From: Rhizobium favelukesii
GTDB lineage: Bacteria; Pseudomonadota; Alphaproteobacteria; Rhizobiales; Rhizobiaceae
Assembly: GCF_000577275.2 (NCBI RefSeq)
Contig: NZ_HG916854.1
Coordinates: 124,001 to 188,000 of the forward strand
Length of the DNA: 64,000 nt
Direction of reading: 5' to 3'
Shown: positions 1 through 8,254 of the stretch, piece after piece
Numbering within the stretch: the first letter of the stretch is position 1
Layout: the number at the start of each line of letters is the position of its first letter
Notes under the pieces: generated by a model
Database searches by the model: none
Seen by the model: only the letters and a program-made list of their open reading frames with translations
What the model was told of the DNA's origin: nothing
Position numbers and translations under genes: made by a program

Positions 1-1290
1 CGCGTCAGCCTCGCAGTCATGGAAGCCATGCTGATGTCCTATCGCGGTGCCGGTCGCCTCAAGGTGCTGCAGCCTTACCGGCCGGTCGCGGCGGATGTCG
101 AGGGCGACACCGTCCGCTCCGTCACACTTCGCCATCGCGATACGGGCAACGAGATCGTCGTTTGCGCCGACTACGTTCTCGACGCGACCGAACTCGGCGA
201 CCTCCTGCCTATGACTGGTACGGAATATGTGAAAGGCTTCGAGGCACAGTCTGACACCGGCGAGCCGAGCGCGCCTTGCGAAGCGCAGCCGGACAATGTT
301 CAGGCGGTGTCTGTATGCTTTGCCGTCGACCATGTGGACGGCGACTGGACAATCGACAAACCGGAAAACTACGACTACTGGCGCAAATACCAGCCGCATT
401 TCTGGGGCGGGCCGCTGCTTGGCTTCACCGCGCCGCATCCGCGCACGCTGGAATTCACCACTCGCTCCTTCACCCCGAATGTCGATGACGATCCGCTAGC
501 GGTCGACGCCGACCAGCGCAAGGGTGGGGGTGACGAGAATCTTTGGCTGTTCAGGCGCATTGCCGCACGCCGCAATTTTCGGCCTGGCTTCTATCAATCC
601 GACATCTGCTTCGTGAACTGGCCGATGATCGACTACATGGACGGCACGATCATCGACGTGTCGGAGGAGGAAAAGGCCAAGCACCTGAAGTCCGCCGCCG
701 ATCTTTCCTACTCGGTCTTCTATTGGCTGCAGACGGAAGCGCCGCGCGTCGATGGCGGGCAGGGTTATCGCGGCCTTCGCCTGCGCGGCGATATCACCGG
801 GACGGAACATGGGCTTGCCATGGCGCCCTATATCCGCGAGAGCCGTCGCATAAAGCCGGTCACCCGCGTCGTCGAGCAGGACATGTCCTATGCCGTGCGC
901 GCCGAAAAGGGCGCGGTGAACTACCGTGACAGCATCGGCATCGGCATGTACCGCATCGACCTGCATCCCTCGACAGGGGGTGACAACTATATCGACGTGC
1001 GATCCTGCCCATTTGAGATTCCGCTTGGTGCATTGTTGCCCCAGCGGGTGAAGAACCTCATTCCAGCAGGCAAGAACATCGGCACCACCCACATCACCAA
1101 TGGCTGCTACCGGCTGCATCCGGTCGAATGGAACGTCGGCGAAGTGGCAGGCATGCTCGCGGCCTATTGCTTGGAGAAACGGCTGAACCCTCATCAGGTC
1201 CAGGAAGACCATGGACATCTCCACGATTTCCAGCGCGAGCTCACCCGCGAAGGCATTGAAATCCGCTGGCCCGACATCGCGGCCTATTGA
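1..1290 (+). CDS. FAD-dependent oxidoreductase, 5' truncated by window edge
   Basis: The reading frame is open from the first base, so the true start and the N-terminal dinucleotide-binding fold lie outside the window. What remains (about 429 residues) has the features of the FAD-dependent oxidoreductase family PF12831: a strand ending in LDATELGDLLP near the start, and a C-terminal flavin-binding stretch with NLIPAGKNIGTT followed by NGCYRLHP and a hydrophobic helix. Substrate is unknown. The gene ends 29 bases before a sugar-type ABC binding protein on the same strand, so it probably belongs to the same operon and may oxidise the imported compound. Function beyond the flavoprotein fold is inference. 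Confidence 0.8.
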   Translation, partial: RVSLAVMEAMLMSYRGAGRLKVLQPYRPVAADVEGDTVRSVTLRHRDTGNEIVVCADYVLDATELGDLLPMTGTEYVKGFEAQSDTGEPSAPCEAQPDNVQAVSVCFAVDHVDGDWTIDKPENYDYWRKYQPHFWGGPLLGFTAPHPRTLEFTTRSFTPNVDDDPLAVDADQRKGGGDENLWLFRRIAARRNFRPGFYQSDICFVNWPMIDYMDGTIIDVSEEEKAKHLKSAADLSYSVFYWLQTEAPRVDGGQGYRGLRLRGDITGTEHGLAMAPYIRESRRIKPVTRVVEQDMSYAVRAEKGAVNYRDSIGIGMYRIDLHPSTGGDNYIDVRSCPFEIPLGALLPQRVKNLIPAGKNIGTTHITNGCYRLHPVEWNVGEVAGMLAAYCLEKRLNPHQVQEDHGHLHDFQRELTREGIEIRWPDIAAY

Positions 1291-1319
1291 ACAAACCCAT
1301 CTTTGGAGGAGGAACGGGA

Positions 1320-2591
1320 ATGGACTATTACAAGAGACTCAAATCGGCCGTGGCGGCGCTTGCCATCGCCGTGCCGCTTGCCGGGAGCGGCATCGCAAAG
1401 GCGCAGGAAGCGGTCAACCTGCGCATGACCATCTGGAGCGCCAACGAGGCGCATCTCAAACTCTTCAACGAAATCGCCGCGGGCTTCAAGAAAGACCATC
1501 CGAATGTCACGATGACCTACGAGTCGCTGCCGTTCGACACCTATACGACGGCGCTCACCACTCAGATTGCCGGCGGCAATGCGCCGGACATGGCCTGGAT
1601 ATTCGAAACCGCGGCCTATGACTTCGTCAATTCTGGCGCGCTTTATCCGCTGACCGACACGCTGAAGGCAGCCAAGGGTTATAACCTCGACGAACTAAGC
1701 GGCACGGCCGCCGAGCGGTGGTCGAAGGACGGCAAGCTTTATGCCTATCCTTTCTCGACCTCGCCATTCGCGATGTTCGTCAACAACGACGTCATTAAGG
1801 CGGCCGGCGCCAAGACGCCCGCCGAATTGATCGCCGCCGGGCAGTGGACCTGGGATAACGCGATCGCCACTGCCTCGGCCGTCGGCCAGACGGGCAAGGG
1901 CGGCCTGATCGTGCGCGACTTCAACTACCAGATCTGGCAGAATCTCGCCTCCGTCTGGAACGGATGGGGCGCCTCGCCCTGGAGCGCAGACGGCAAGACA
2001 TGCACGATGACCGAAAAGCCGATGGTCGACGCGCTGACCACCATCCACGAGGCGATCTTCAAGAAGAAGGCGATGCCAGGGCCTGGTGAGAACGTCGATT
2101 TCTTTGCCGGCGATGCGGCCATGACCATCACCCAGATCAGCCGCGCCTCGCTGCTGCCGAAGGATAAGCCCTTCTCCTGGGATCTCGTGCCACTTCCGAA
2201 GGGACCGGCCGGTGATTACGCCCTGATCGGCCAGGCAGGTATCGGCGTGATGCAGGCCGGCAAGAACGCCAAGACGGCAGCCGAATACATCGCTTACATG
2301 ACGAACCCGGAAAACTCGGCCAAGCTCAGCCAGTTCTTCCCGTCGGCCCGCAAGTCTCTGCTCAATGCCGAAGTGCTGAAGAAGAGCAATCCGTTGCTCA
2401 GCCAGGAACAGCTCGACAAGGTCGTCATCTCGGGCATCGCGACGGGCAAGGTCATCCCCGGCCATACAGGCTTCGCGCAGATCCAGCAGGCGGTTCGCGC
2501 CGGCCTCGATGCCGTCTGGCGTCCGGATGTGGATATTCCGGGCACGCTCCAGCAGATTTGCGGCCAGATCGGCCCGCTCTTGAAGCGCTGA
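1320..2591 (+). CDS. CUT1-type ABC transporter, periplasmic sugar-binding protein
   Basis: Extracellular solute-binding protein family 1, 423 residues. A Sec signal peptide covers about residues 1-27 (YYKRL, then a hydrophobic core ending in AKA-QE). The family-typical segments NAPDMAWIF and the late GHTGFAQIQQAV are present. I chose ATG 1320 over an upstream in-frame start because GGAGGAGG lies just before it and the signal peptide begins there. It opens an operon with two permeases and an ATPase. The ligand is unknown. The neighbouring flavoenzyme and TIM-barrel protein suggest a sugar acid or polyol, but this is inference. Confidence 0.9.
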   Translation: MDYYKRLKSAVAALAIAVPLAGSGIAKAQEAVNLRMTIWSANEAHLKLFNEIAAGFKKDHPNVTMTYESLPFDTYTTALTTQIAGGNAPDMAWIFETAAYDFVNSGALYPLTDTLKAAKGYNLDELSGTAAERWSKDGKLYAYPFSTSPFAMFVNNDVIKAAGAKTPAELIAAGQWTWDNAIATASAVGQTGKGGLIVRDFNYQIWQNLASVWNGWGASPWSADGKTCTMTEKPMVDALTTIHEAIFKKKAMPGPGENVDFFAGDAAMTITQISRASLLPKDKPFSWDLVPLPKGPAGDYALIGQAGIGVMQAGKNAKTAAEYIAYMTNPENSAKLSQFFPSARKSLLNAEVLKKSNPLLSQEQLDKVVISGIATGKVIPGHTGFAQIQQAVRAGLDAVWRPDVDIPGTLQQICGQIGPLLKR

Positions 2592-2603
2592 GAGGATAAA
2601 CTG

Positions 2604-3536
2604 ATGGCTGTCGCGCAGGATAACGCAATTCCGGAGCGCCGCTCCTCGTCGCCGTTCTGGACGATCGCGCGGCGTGACAGCCTCGCCGGTTTCCTCTTCA
2701 TCGCCCCGCAGCTGATCGGCGTCATCGTCTTCGTGCTGATCCCGCTGGGGCTTGTCTTCTGGTATTCGCTGCACGAGTGGAACGTGCTTGCCAATACCTT
2801 CACCTATACGGGTGCGCAGAACTACCAGATGCTGATCGAGGATACCAACCTCCTCGCAGTGCTGGGCGCGACCGGCATCTTTTCCGCCGGACTCGTCGTT
2901 TTCAACCTGTCGCTGGCGCTGCTGCTAGCGGTTCTTCTGAACCAGAAGCTCGCCGGCATTACCATCTTCCGCACTCTGTTCTTTTCGCCGGTCGTCGTGT
3001 CGCTGGTCGCCTGGACGATCGTATGGGGCTTCCTGCTGCAGAAGAATGGCGGCATCAACGGCATGTTGCAGGTCCTCGGCATCGAGGGACCGAACTGGCT
3101 GCGCGAGGAAACCACCGCAATGATCTCGGTCATCGTCGTACAAGTCTTCAAGAATGTCGGCCTCAACATGATCCTGTTCCTCGCGGCGCTGCAGGGCGTG
3201 CCGAACGAACTCTATGAGGCCGCCCGCATCGATGGTGCGCCGCGCTTCAAGCAGTTCCGTCGCATCACCCTACCGCTGATCAGCCCGACCATCCTGCTTA
3301 CCTCGATCATCACCATCGTCGGGTCGCTGCAGGTCTTCGCGCAGATCGCGGTGCTGACCCAGGGTGGGCCGGGCATATCGACGACGGTGCTCGTCTACTA
3401 CCTCTATCAACAGGCCTTCCAGTTCCATCTCTTCGGCTACGGCTCGACTCTGTCGATCGTGCTCTTCGTGATCGTCGCCGTCCTGACCTTCGCCCAATGG
3501 CAGATGCGCAAGAGGATTGTCTTCTATGAAAGCTGA
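2604..3536 (+). CDS. CUT1 ABC transporter permease, MalF-type
   Basis: Inner-membrane permease of 310 residues with about six hydrophobic helices and the EAA loop near residues 201-220 (NELYEAARIDGA followed by FKQFRRITLP), where the ATPase docks. It follows the binding-protein gene by 12 bases and overlaps the next permease, so it is translated as part of the same operon. The N-terminal 30 residues are polar and cytoplasmic. Substrate specificity cannot be read from the sequence. Confidence 0.92.
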   Translation: MAVAQDNAIPERRSSSPFWTIARRDSLAGFLFIAPQLIGVIVFVLIPLGLVFWYSLHEWNVLANTFTYTGAQNYQMLIEDTNLLAVLGATGIFSAGLVVFNLSLALLLAVLLNQKLAGITIFRTLFFSPVVVSLVAWTIVWGFLLQKNGGINGMLQVLGIEGPNWLREETTAMISVIVVQVFKNVGLNMILFLAALQGVPNELYEAARIDGAPRFKQFRRITLPLISPTILLTSIITIVGSLQVFAQIAVLTQGGPGISTTVLVYYLYQQAFQFHLFGYGSTLSIVLFVIVAVLTFAQWQMRKRIVFYES

Positions 3537-4368
3537 ACTCTCTCCGCGTCTGAAAACGCTTCTCTACGGGCTGATGTGCGTGCTGCTCATCCCCTTCGTC
3601 TTCCCGACCTGGTGGATGGTGACATCCTCCGTGAAGCCGATCAGCGACATCTTCGCCTTTCCGCCGCGGCTCATCCCGCAGAGTTACGACTGGACGACCT
3701 ACAGCAAGGTGTTCGAACTGCAGCCCTTCGTGAAGCAATACTGGAATTCGGCCTATATCGCCGCGGTTGTGACGGTTGGTACCATGGTCGTCTCCTCGAT
3801 GGCGGGCTACGCTTTTGCGCGGATCAAGTTTCCCTTCGCCAACGCGATTTTCATGATCGTGTTGCTCGGCCTTCTCATTCCGTCAGAAGTGACCATCGTG
3901 CCGCTCTTCCAGATGTTCCTGAAGGCGGGCATGGTGAACACCCACTGGCCGTTGATCCTTGTGCCGATCTTCGGAGCGCCGAGCGTTTTTGCCACCTTCG
4001 TGATGCGGCAGTTTTTCGTGACACTGCCGGCGGAGCTGGAGGAGGCGGCGCGCGTCGATGGCCTCGGCCGCTTCAAGATTTTTCAAAAGATCGCACTGCC
4101 GCTGGCCAGGCCAGCGCTTGCATCGGTCGCGATCTTCACCTTCCTGCATTCCTGGAACCTGTTCCTCGAACCGATCGTGTTTCTCTCAAGTGCCGACAAG
4201 TTCACCCTGCCGCAGGCTCTCACCCAATACACCGACGCCTATGGTGGTCCCATGTGGAACATCCAGCTCGCTGCCGCAACGCTGACGGCGCTCCCCGTTC
4301 TCATCGTCTTCATCATCGCGCAGAAGCAATTCGTCGAAGGGCTCGCGCATACCGGCCTCAAGGGCTGA
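3526..4368 (+). CDS. CUT1 ABC transporter permease, MalG-type
   Basis: The partner permease (280 residues from ATG 3526). It carries the EAA loop ELEEAARVDGLGRF about 90 residues from the C-terminus and the MalG-like end in which the last helix is followed by a short polar tail. A TTG nine bases upstream is in frame, but AGAGGA at 3511-3516 is well spaced for ATG 3526. The start lies inside the end of the preceding permease gene, an 11-base overlap typical of coupled translation. It forms the membrane channel with the MalF-type subunit. Confidence 0.92.
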   Translation: MKAELSPRLKTLLYGLMCVLLIPFVFPTWWMVTSSVKPISDIFAFPPRLIPQSYDWTTYSKVFELQPFVKQYWNSAYIAAVVTVGTMVVSSMAGYAFARIKFPFANAIFMIVLLGLLIPSEVTIVPLFQMFLKAGMVNTHWPLILVPIFGAPSVFATFVMRQFFVTLPAELEEAARVDGLGRFKIFQKIALPLARPALASVAIFTFLHSWNLFLEPIVFLSSADKFTLPQALTQYTDAYGGPMWNIQLAAATLTALPVLIVFIIAQKQFVEGLAHTGLKG

Positions 4369-4387
4369 CGAACCGGAAACCTAATTG

Positions 4388-5440
4388 ATGGCTGAAGTTA
4401 CCCTTTCCCGCGTCCGCAAGAGCTACGGCGCCATCGACATCATCCACGGCGTCGACCTCGGAATCAACGACGGCGAGTTCGTCGTACTTGTCGGTCCGTC
4501 CGGCTGCGGCAAGTCCACGCTGCTCCGGATGATCGCCGGGCTTGAGACGATCACCGGCGGCGACATCCGAATTGGCGGACGCGTGGTCAACGACCTCGAT
4601 CCCAAGGATCGCGATATCGCCATGGTTTTCCAGAATTATGCGCTCTACCCGCATATGACGGTCGCGACGAATATGGGGTTTTCGCTGGAGCATCGCGGCA
4701 CCGGCAAGGTCGCGATCGCGGAGCGGGTGAAGTGGGCGGCGGATATCCTTGGACTGTCGCATCTGCTCGACCGTTATCCGCGCCAGCTTTCGGGCGGCCA
4801 ACGGCAGCGCGTCGCCATGGGCCGGGCGATCGTCCGCGACCCGCAAGTGTTTCTGTTCGACGAGCCGCTCTCGAACCTCGATGCCAAGTTGCGCGTCGTG
4901 ATGCGCGGTGAAATCAAGAGCCTGCACCAGAAGCTTAAGACCACGACCATCTACGTTACCCATGACCAGGTGGAGGCGATGACCATGGCCGACACGATCG
5001 TGGTGCTGAACGGCGGCTGCGTGGAGCAGATCGGAGCTCCGCTCGATCTCTACGACCGGCCCGCCAACCAGTTCGTGGCGGGTTTCATCGGGTCGCCGGC
5101 CATGAATTTTCTGACCGGTACGATCACCTCAAGCGGTTTTGCCGCACCAGGTATCCTGCTGCCACTGCCAGAGGCGGCGCATGAGTTCAGGGACCGCAAG
5201 GTGGTCTACGGCATTCGTCCCGAGCATTTCGCCCTCGACGACAACGGCGTGCCCGCGCAAGTCATCCTCGTCGAGCCAATGGGTTCGGAAACTCAGGTGA
5301 CGATGAAGCTCGGCGATACGACGGTCAGCGGCGTTTTCCGCGAGCGCGTGTCGCTGTCGCCTGGCGCGACGATCCGCCTGCGACCGGAACTCGCCAACAT
5401 CCATCTCTTCGCAGCCGATGGTGGCCAGCGGATGAATTGA
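4388..5440 (+). CDS. CUT1 ABC transporter ATPase, MalK/UgpC-type
   Basis: ATP-binding subunit of 350 residues. Walker A GPSGCGKST is at about 36-44, the Q-loop FQNYALYPHM at about 81-90, the signature LSGGQRQR at 134-141 and Walker B FLFDEP at 155-160, followed by the C-terminal TOBE-like regulatory domain with GIRPEHF. ATG 4388 is preferred to an in-frame TTG three bases earlier. It energises the transporter encoded just upstream. A 104-bp degenerate copy of its signature/Walker B region occurs at 15979-16082. Confidence 0.93.
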   Translation: MAEVTLSRVRKSYGAIDIIHGVDLGINDGEFVVLVGPSGCGKSTLLRMIAGLETITGGDIRIGGRVVNDLDPKDRDIAMVFQNYALYPHMTVATNMGFSLEHRGTGKVAIAERVKWAADILGLSHLLDRYPRQLSGGQRQRVAMGRAIVRDPQVFLFDEPLSNLDAKLRVVMRGEIKSLHQKLKTTTIYVTHDQVEAMTMADTIVVLNGGCVEQIGAPLDLYDRPANQFVAGFIGSPAMNFLTGTITSSGFAAPGILLPLPEAAHEFRDRKVVYGIRPEHFALDDNGVPAQVILVEPMGSETQVTMKLGDTTVSGVFRERVSLSPGATIRLRPELANIHLFAADGGQRMN

Positions 5441-5449
5441 GGCCCCGAA

Positions 5450-6151
5450 ATGCCTGCGTATCCTGAAACGAAACTCACCAAAGCGCTGCGCGGTGGCGAC
5501 TTTCCGGTCATCGTCTCGCTTGCGCGTCATGACCTCGATCTTGCCAGGGCCGCGTTGGGGGCAGGGGCCTTTGCGCTGAAAGTGCATCTCAACGCCTATC
5601 ACCGCGCGACTGGCACCACCTTCGGCAGCTATGCGCAAGAGCGACCCTTTTTCGAGAAGCTCGCCACATTGGACGTGCCGCTACTTGTCATGGCCGGGCA
5701 GGAGAATGTGCCGAGCGCGCAAGAGATGGATGAACTCGCCGATCTAGGCTTCGAGGGCTTCAACGTCTATATCAGCGACATGCAGCCGCATCTCTTGCAA
5801 TCGAAGCTCCGGCCCATGCCGGCGCTCGGCGAAAAGAACACCGACGAGGAACTTCGGAAGATCCGCGCGATTCCGGGCGCGATGATGGAAGCCTCCGTTG
5901 CCGCCTTCGCGGACTACGGCAAGCCGCTCAACGAGACCGATCTCGCCCGCTACAGCGAGATCACCACCAAGGCCGGCATTCCGGTCATTGCGCCGAGCCA
6001 GAAGAACTTCACGCCCGAGGACATGCCGAAGCTGAAGGCGGCAGGCATCGCCGCACCGCTGCTCGGCGTCATCGTCACCGGCACGACGCCGGAAAGCATG
6101 GAAGCCGCCGTTCGGCTGATCGTGGAGAGCGCAAGGCGTTCGGCCCGCTAA
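5450..6151 (+). CDS. TIM-barrel protein of unknown function linked to sugar ABC operon
   Basis: A soluble protein of 233 residues, nine bases behind the ATPase gene and so likely co-transcribed. The pattern of alternating strands and helices (FPVIVSLA, FALKVHL, PLLVMAG, GFNVYIS, PVIAPSQ, LLGVIVTGTT) reads like a ribulose-phosphate-binding barrel of the NanE or KDPG-aldolase kind. The terminal GVIVTGTTPE is in the place where such barrels bind phosphate. I do not recognise a named family or a catalytic lysine with certainty. A role as epimerase, isomerase or aldolase acting on the imported compound is a guess from context. Confidence 0.6.
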   Translation: MPAYPETKLTKALRGGDFPVIVSLARHDLDLARAALGAGAFALKVHLNAYHRATGTTFGSYAQERPFFEKLATLDVPLLVMAGQENVPSAQEMDELADLGFEGFNVYISDMQPHLLQSKLRPMPALGEKNTDEELRKIRAIPGAMMEASVAAFADYGKPLNETDLARYSEITTKAGIPVIAPSQKNFTPEDMPKLKAAGIAAPLLGVIVTGTTPESMEAAVRLIVESARRSAR

Positions 6152-6547
6152 CCCGGTCTTGCCGGCCAGCAGTGACTTGTGGCGCACCAGATTGACCTTA
6201 ATGTCGATCAAGCTCGAGCGTGCTTACGATCGTCAGGCAGGAAAGCGAGGTCCGATGAACCTCGCCCCATGCCCGAGTCAGGGAAGGCGATTTCTTCCGA
6301 GGAGATGCCGTCGCAGAATGACGCTGTCCATCCAACCTTCGGGAGTAGCGGGCAAGGCATGGGTGCGGCTCGCTGGCGATCAAGGCTGATCCGCAGTTCA
6401 TGTCCTCTCAAGAGCGGGGGGTTAACGTGACCTTGTGGCCAATTCGGCGGCTTCTACCGGTTCGGTCGATTGGAGGCGAGCCGTTTTGATCGGGAGCGTT
6501 CCACTCCCGGTGCTGATGAACAGTCGTCAGGCTTAGTCTAGAAGGGT
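6152..6547. other. intergenic, no supported gene
   Basis: About 400 bases between the end of the first operon and the convergent nrsF gene. Short open frames exist on both strands, but none has a convincing ribosome binding site or a recognisable protein. No clear terminator was seen. Confidence 0.5.
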
Positions 6548-7192
6548 CTACCAGCGGAGCAGCCGAGGACCGGTGAAGATGCCGAGCGCGCCGGTCAGCA
6601 GGATGCCAAGTGAGTACCAGATCAGCACGAAGGGCATGCCGTTCTCGGTGCAGAACCAGGAATAGACCCAGGCGCCGGCTGCCCCTGCGGCTATACCGGC
6701 AACGAGCCCGGTTAGCCGCAGATCGATGGGTGCGCCGCCGCGCAGTGCCCAGATCGTCCCTGCATAAACGGGCATCGCGAAGCCGAATATGAGAAGCGGG
6801 CAATGGAGTGCCGAAGAACCGAGGATCAGCGCGTGGTAAGTCTCGATGGGGGCCATCATGAGCTGGATGGCTGCGACCGCGGCCATGGCGGCGAAGATCG
6901 TGGTAAGCAAACCGAAAAAGCGACCTTCAGAACCGTCGGGGCGGTAAAGCTGATAGAGAGTGAGGAAGGACGCCACGGCAATCAATGCATTATAGATCGA
7001 TTTGATCCAGAAGACTGGCAGCATCAGCACTTCGGGCATATCGACCCGCAGACCGAGGATGGTCAGCATCAGCAGCAGGGAGAGCCCGAGGGCCGGAGCT
7101 ATGCCAACCGCGAAGCGGCGCCATGGCGCATTGCGCGGCACCGGCTTCAGGTCGCTGACCAGGCTTTCGATGATGTCGTCCATCTTTGTCAC
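6548..7192 (-). CDS. nrsF: NrsF-type (DUF1109) anti-sigma factor
   Basis: Integral membrane protein of 214 residues with about six hydrophobic helices after a short cytoplasmic N-terminus (IIESLVSDLKPVPRNAPW). This is the usual shape of the NrsF/DUF1109 family, the negative regulator of SigF-type ECF sigma factors. Its ATG overlaps the stop of the sigma gene (ATGA, 7189-7192), so the two are translationally coupled, as expected for a sigma/anti-sigma pair. It presumably holds the sigma factor at the membrane until a periplasmic oxidative or chlorine stress is sensed. Conserved cysteines of the family are few here; one sits in the FCTENG loop. Confidence 0.88.
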   Translation of the reverse strand: MTKMDDIIESLVSDLKPVPRNAPWRRFAVGIAPALGLSLLLMLTILGLRVDMPEVLMLPVFWIKSIYNALIAVASFLTLYQLYRPDGSEGRFFGLLTTIFAAMAAVAAIQLMMAPIETYHALILGSSALHCPLLIFGFAMPVYAGTIWALRGGAPIDLRLTGLVAGIAAGAAGAWVYSWFCTENGMPFVLIWYSLGILLTGALGIFTGPRLLRW

Positions 7193-7737
7193 GATGCGCC
7201 TCGCAATCTCTCCCCGAGCGCCTTGAGTGCCCGATGGATGCTGACTTTTACCGCTGATTCAGACTGCCCGGTGCGGTTTGCCGTGTCGGCGACCGACTGG
7301 CCCTCCAGTTTCACCTGCCGGATCAGCTCCCGCTGTTTCGGTGACAACCCGTCGAGCAATCGCTCGACATCCATGCGGGCGGTCAGCGTATCCTCGCTGA
7401 AGTCACTTTCGATCTCCTCGCCAAGCTCGGTTTCGGTCAGCCGACGTCCACCGCGGCCGCGATGATGGTCTATCAGCTTGTAGCGGGCGATCGAGAAGAA
7501 CCAGGCCGTGAAGGGTCTTTTTCGGTCGTAAGTGGACCGGCGAGAATGCAGTGCCAGCAATGTCTCCTGGACCAGGTCTTCCATATCCGCTTTCGTCGCC
7601 GCAGCCATCCTGCGGCTGTAGTAACCGACAAGCAGCACGCGCAAAGCGGTCAGCAAACGCCGATAGGCGGCCTCGTCCCCGTCAAGGGCCAGAAGCATCA
7701 ATGCTTTCAGCGCTTCTTCCGAATAAGCAGTCGTCAT
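7189..7737 (-). CDS. sigF: ECF sigma factor, SigF (ECF16-like)
   Basis: An ECF sigma factor of 182 residues. Region 2 is at about 52-93 (DLVQETLLALH, then FTAWFFSIARYKLIDHHR) and region 4 at about 128-176 (LSPKQRELI, then SESAVKVSIHRALKAL). A TTG at 7770 would add 11 residues, but it lies inside the predicted sigma-dependent promoter (7754-7778). ATG 7737 is therefore the more likely start, with a very short leader. The gene is paired with nrsF and divergent from the methionine-rich peptide, cytochrome and molybdoenzyme genes, the arrangement known for the hypochlorite-response regulon of Azospira. Confidence 0.9.
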   Translation of the reverse strand: MTTAYSEEALKALMLLALDGDEAAYRRLLTALRVLLVGYYSRRMAAATKADMEDLVQETLLALHSRRSTYDRKRPFTAWFFSIARYKLIDHHRGRGGRRLTETELGEEIESDFSEDTLTARMDVERLLDGLSPKQRELIRQVKLEGQSVADTANRTGQSESAVKVSIHRALKALGERLRGAS

Positions 7738-7753
7738 GTTGTCAGCGTGTTCA

Positions 7754-7778
7754 TTCGCAGAAGCAGCCAATCGGTTAC
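7754..7778 (-). promoter_or_regulatory. candidate SigF-type promoter for sigF-nrsF
   Basis: On the minus strand GTAACC (7778-7773) is followed after 15 bases by CGAA (7757-7754). This resembles the GTAACC/CGAA elements reported for SigF-type ECF promoters. It would start transcription about ten bases before ATG 7737 and make the operon autoregulated. Assignment rests on motif similarity only. Confidence 0.55.
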
Positions 7779-7832
7779 AAGGCAGATCAAAAAATGTTTG
7801 GCATCACGGATCTATCACATGCGTGTGAGGCT

Positions 7833-7858
7833 GTAACGCATTTCGAGGATCTCTCGAA
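7833..7858 (+). promoter_or_regulatory. candidate SigF-type promoter for peptide/cytochrome/molybdoenzyme genes
   Basis: GTAAC (7833-7837) and CGAA (7855-7858) are separated by 17 bases on the plus strand, the same pair of elements as in the divergent sigF promoter. The expected transcript would begin near 7865, about 60 bases before the methionine-rich peptide gene. Confidence 0.55.
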
Positions 7859-7922
7859 TGGGTGGATGTGAGCCATTGGTACGCAGCCGGTGGACACGAC
7901 AATCCCATTCTAGGAGAATTCC

Positions 7923-8168
7923 ATGACCAAGCTTCTTTCCAGCCTTGCAGCCTACATGTTCGTCGTCGGGCTTTCGCTCGCCGGTGCCGCGTCGGCTGAG
8001 GACGCCATGAAGTCCGACGCGATGAAGACGGACAATATGCAGAGCAGTGCAATGTCGAAGGACGCCATGAAGTCGAGCACAAAGACGGACTGCATGCACA
8101 AGGCCGGTATGGAAAAGGACGCGATGAAAAAGGCCGACATGATGAAGGCCTGCGACGCGATGAAGTAA
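7923..8168 (+). CDS. mrpX: secreted methionine-rich pentapeptide-repeat peptide (MrpX-like)
   Basis: An 81-residue preprotein. A signal peptide (about 1-25, ending GAASA-ED) is followed by a short mature chain built of MKxDA-type repeats (DAMKSDAMKTD, KDAMKSS, EKDAMKKAD). About 11 methionines fall in roughly 57 mature residues, together with many lysines and aspartates. This matches the MXKDX pentapeptide family and the MrpX peptide of Azospira, proposed to be a sacrificial methionine sink for hypochlorous acid, recycled by YedY1. AGGAG lies a suitable distance before the ATG. Two cysteines in the C-terminal half are unusual for a pure methionine sink. Confidence 0.85.
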   Translation: MTKLLSSLAAYMFVVGLSLAGAASAEDAMKSDAMKTDNMQSSAMSKDAMKSSTKTDCMHKAGMEKDAMKKADMMKACDAMK

Positions 8169-8254
8169 GCGTTTTCGTATCTCGCGGCCGCTGAAACTTT
8201 ATCCGCGGCGGTCGCGTCTTCTGCTGCGAACTTTTATTCGTCCGGAGAAAAATC

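Noticed and set aside
1695..2774. Long open frame on the minus strand opposite the first binding-protein gene
   Set aside because: Arg/Asp-rich composition without domains; it is the antisense shadow of a clearly coding GC-rich gene.
7737..7770. Longer sigma factor starting at TTG 7770
   Set aside because: The extra codons overlap the -10 element of the predicted sigma promoter and have no ribosome binding site.
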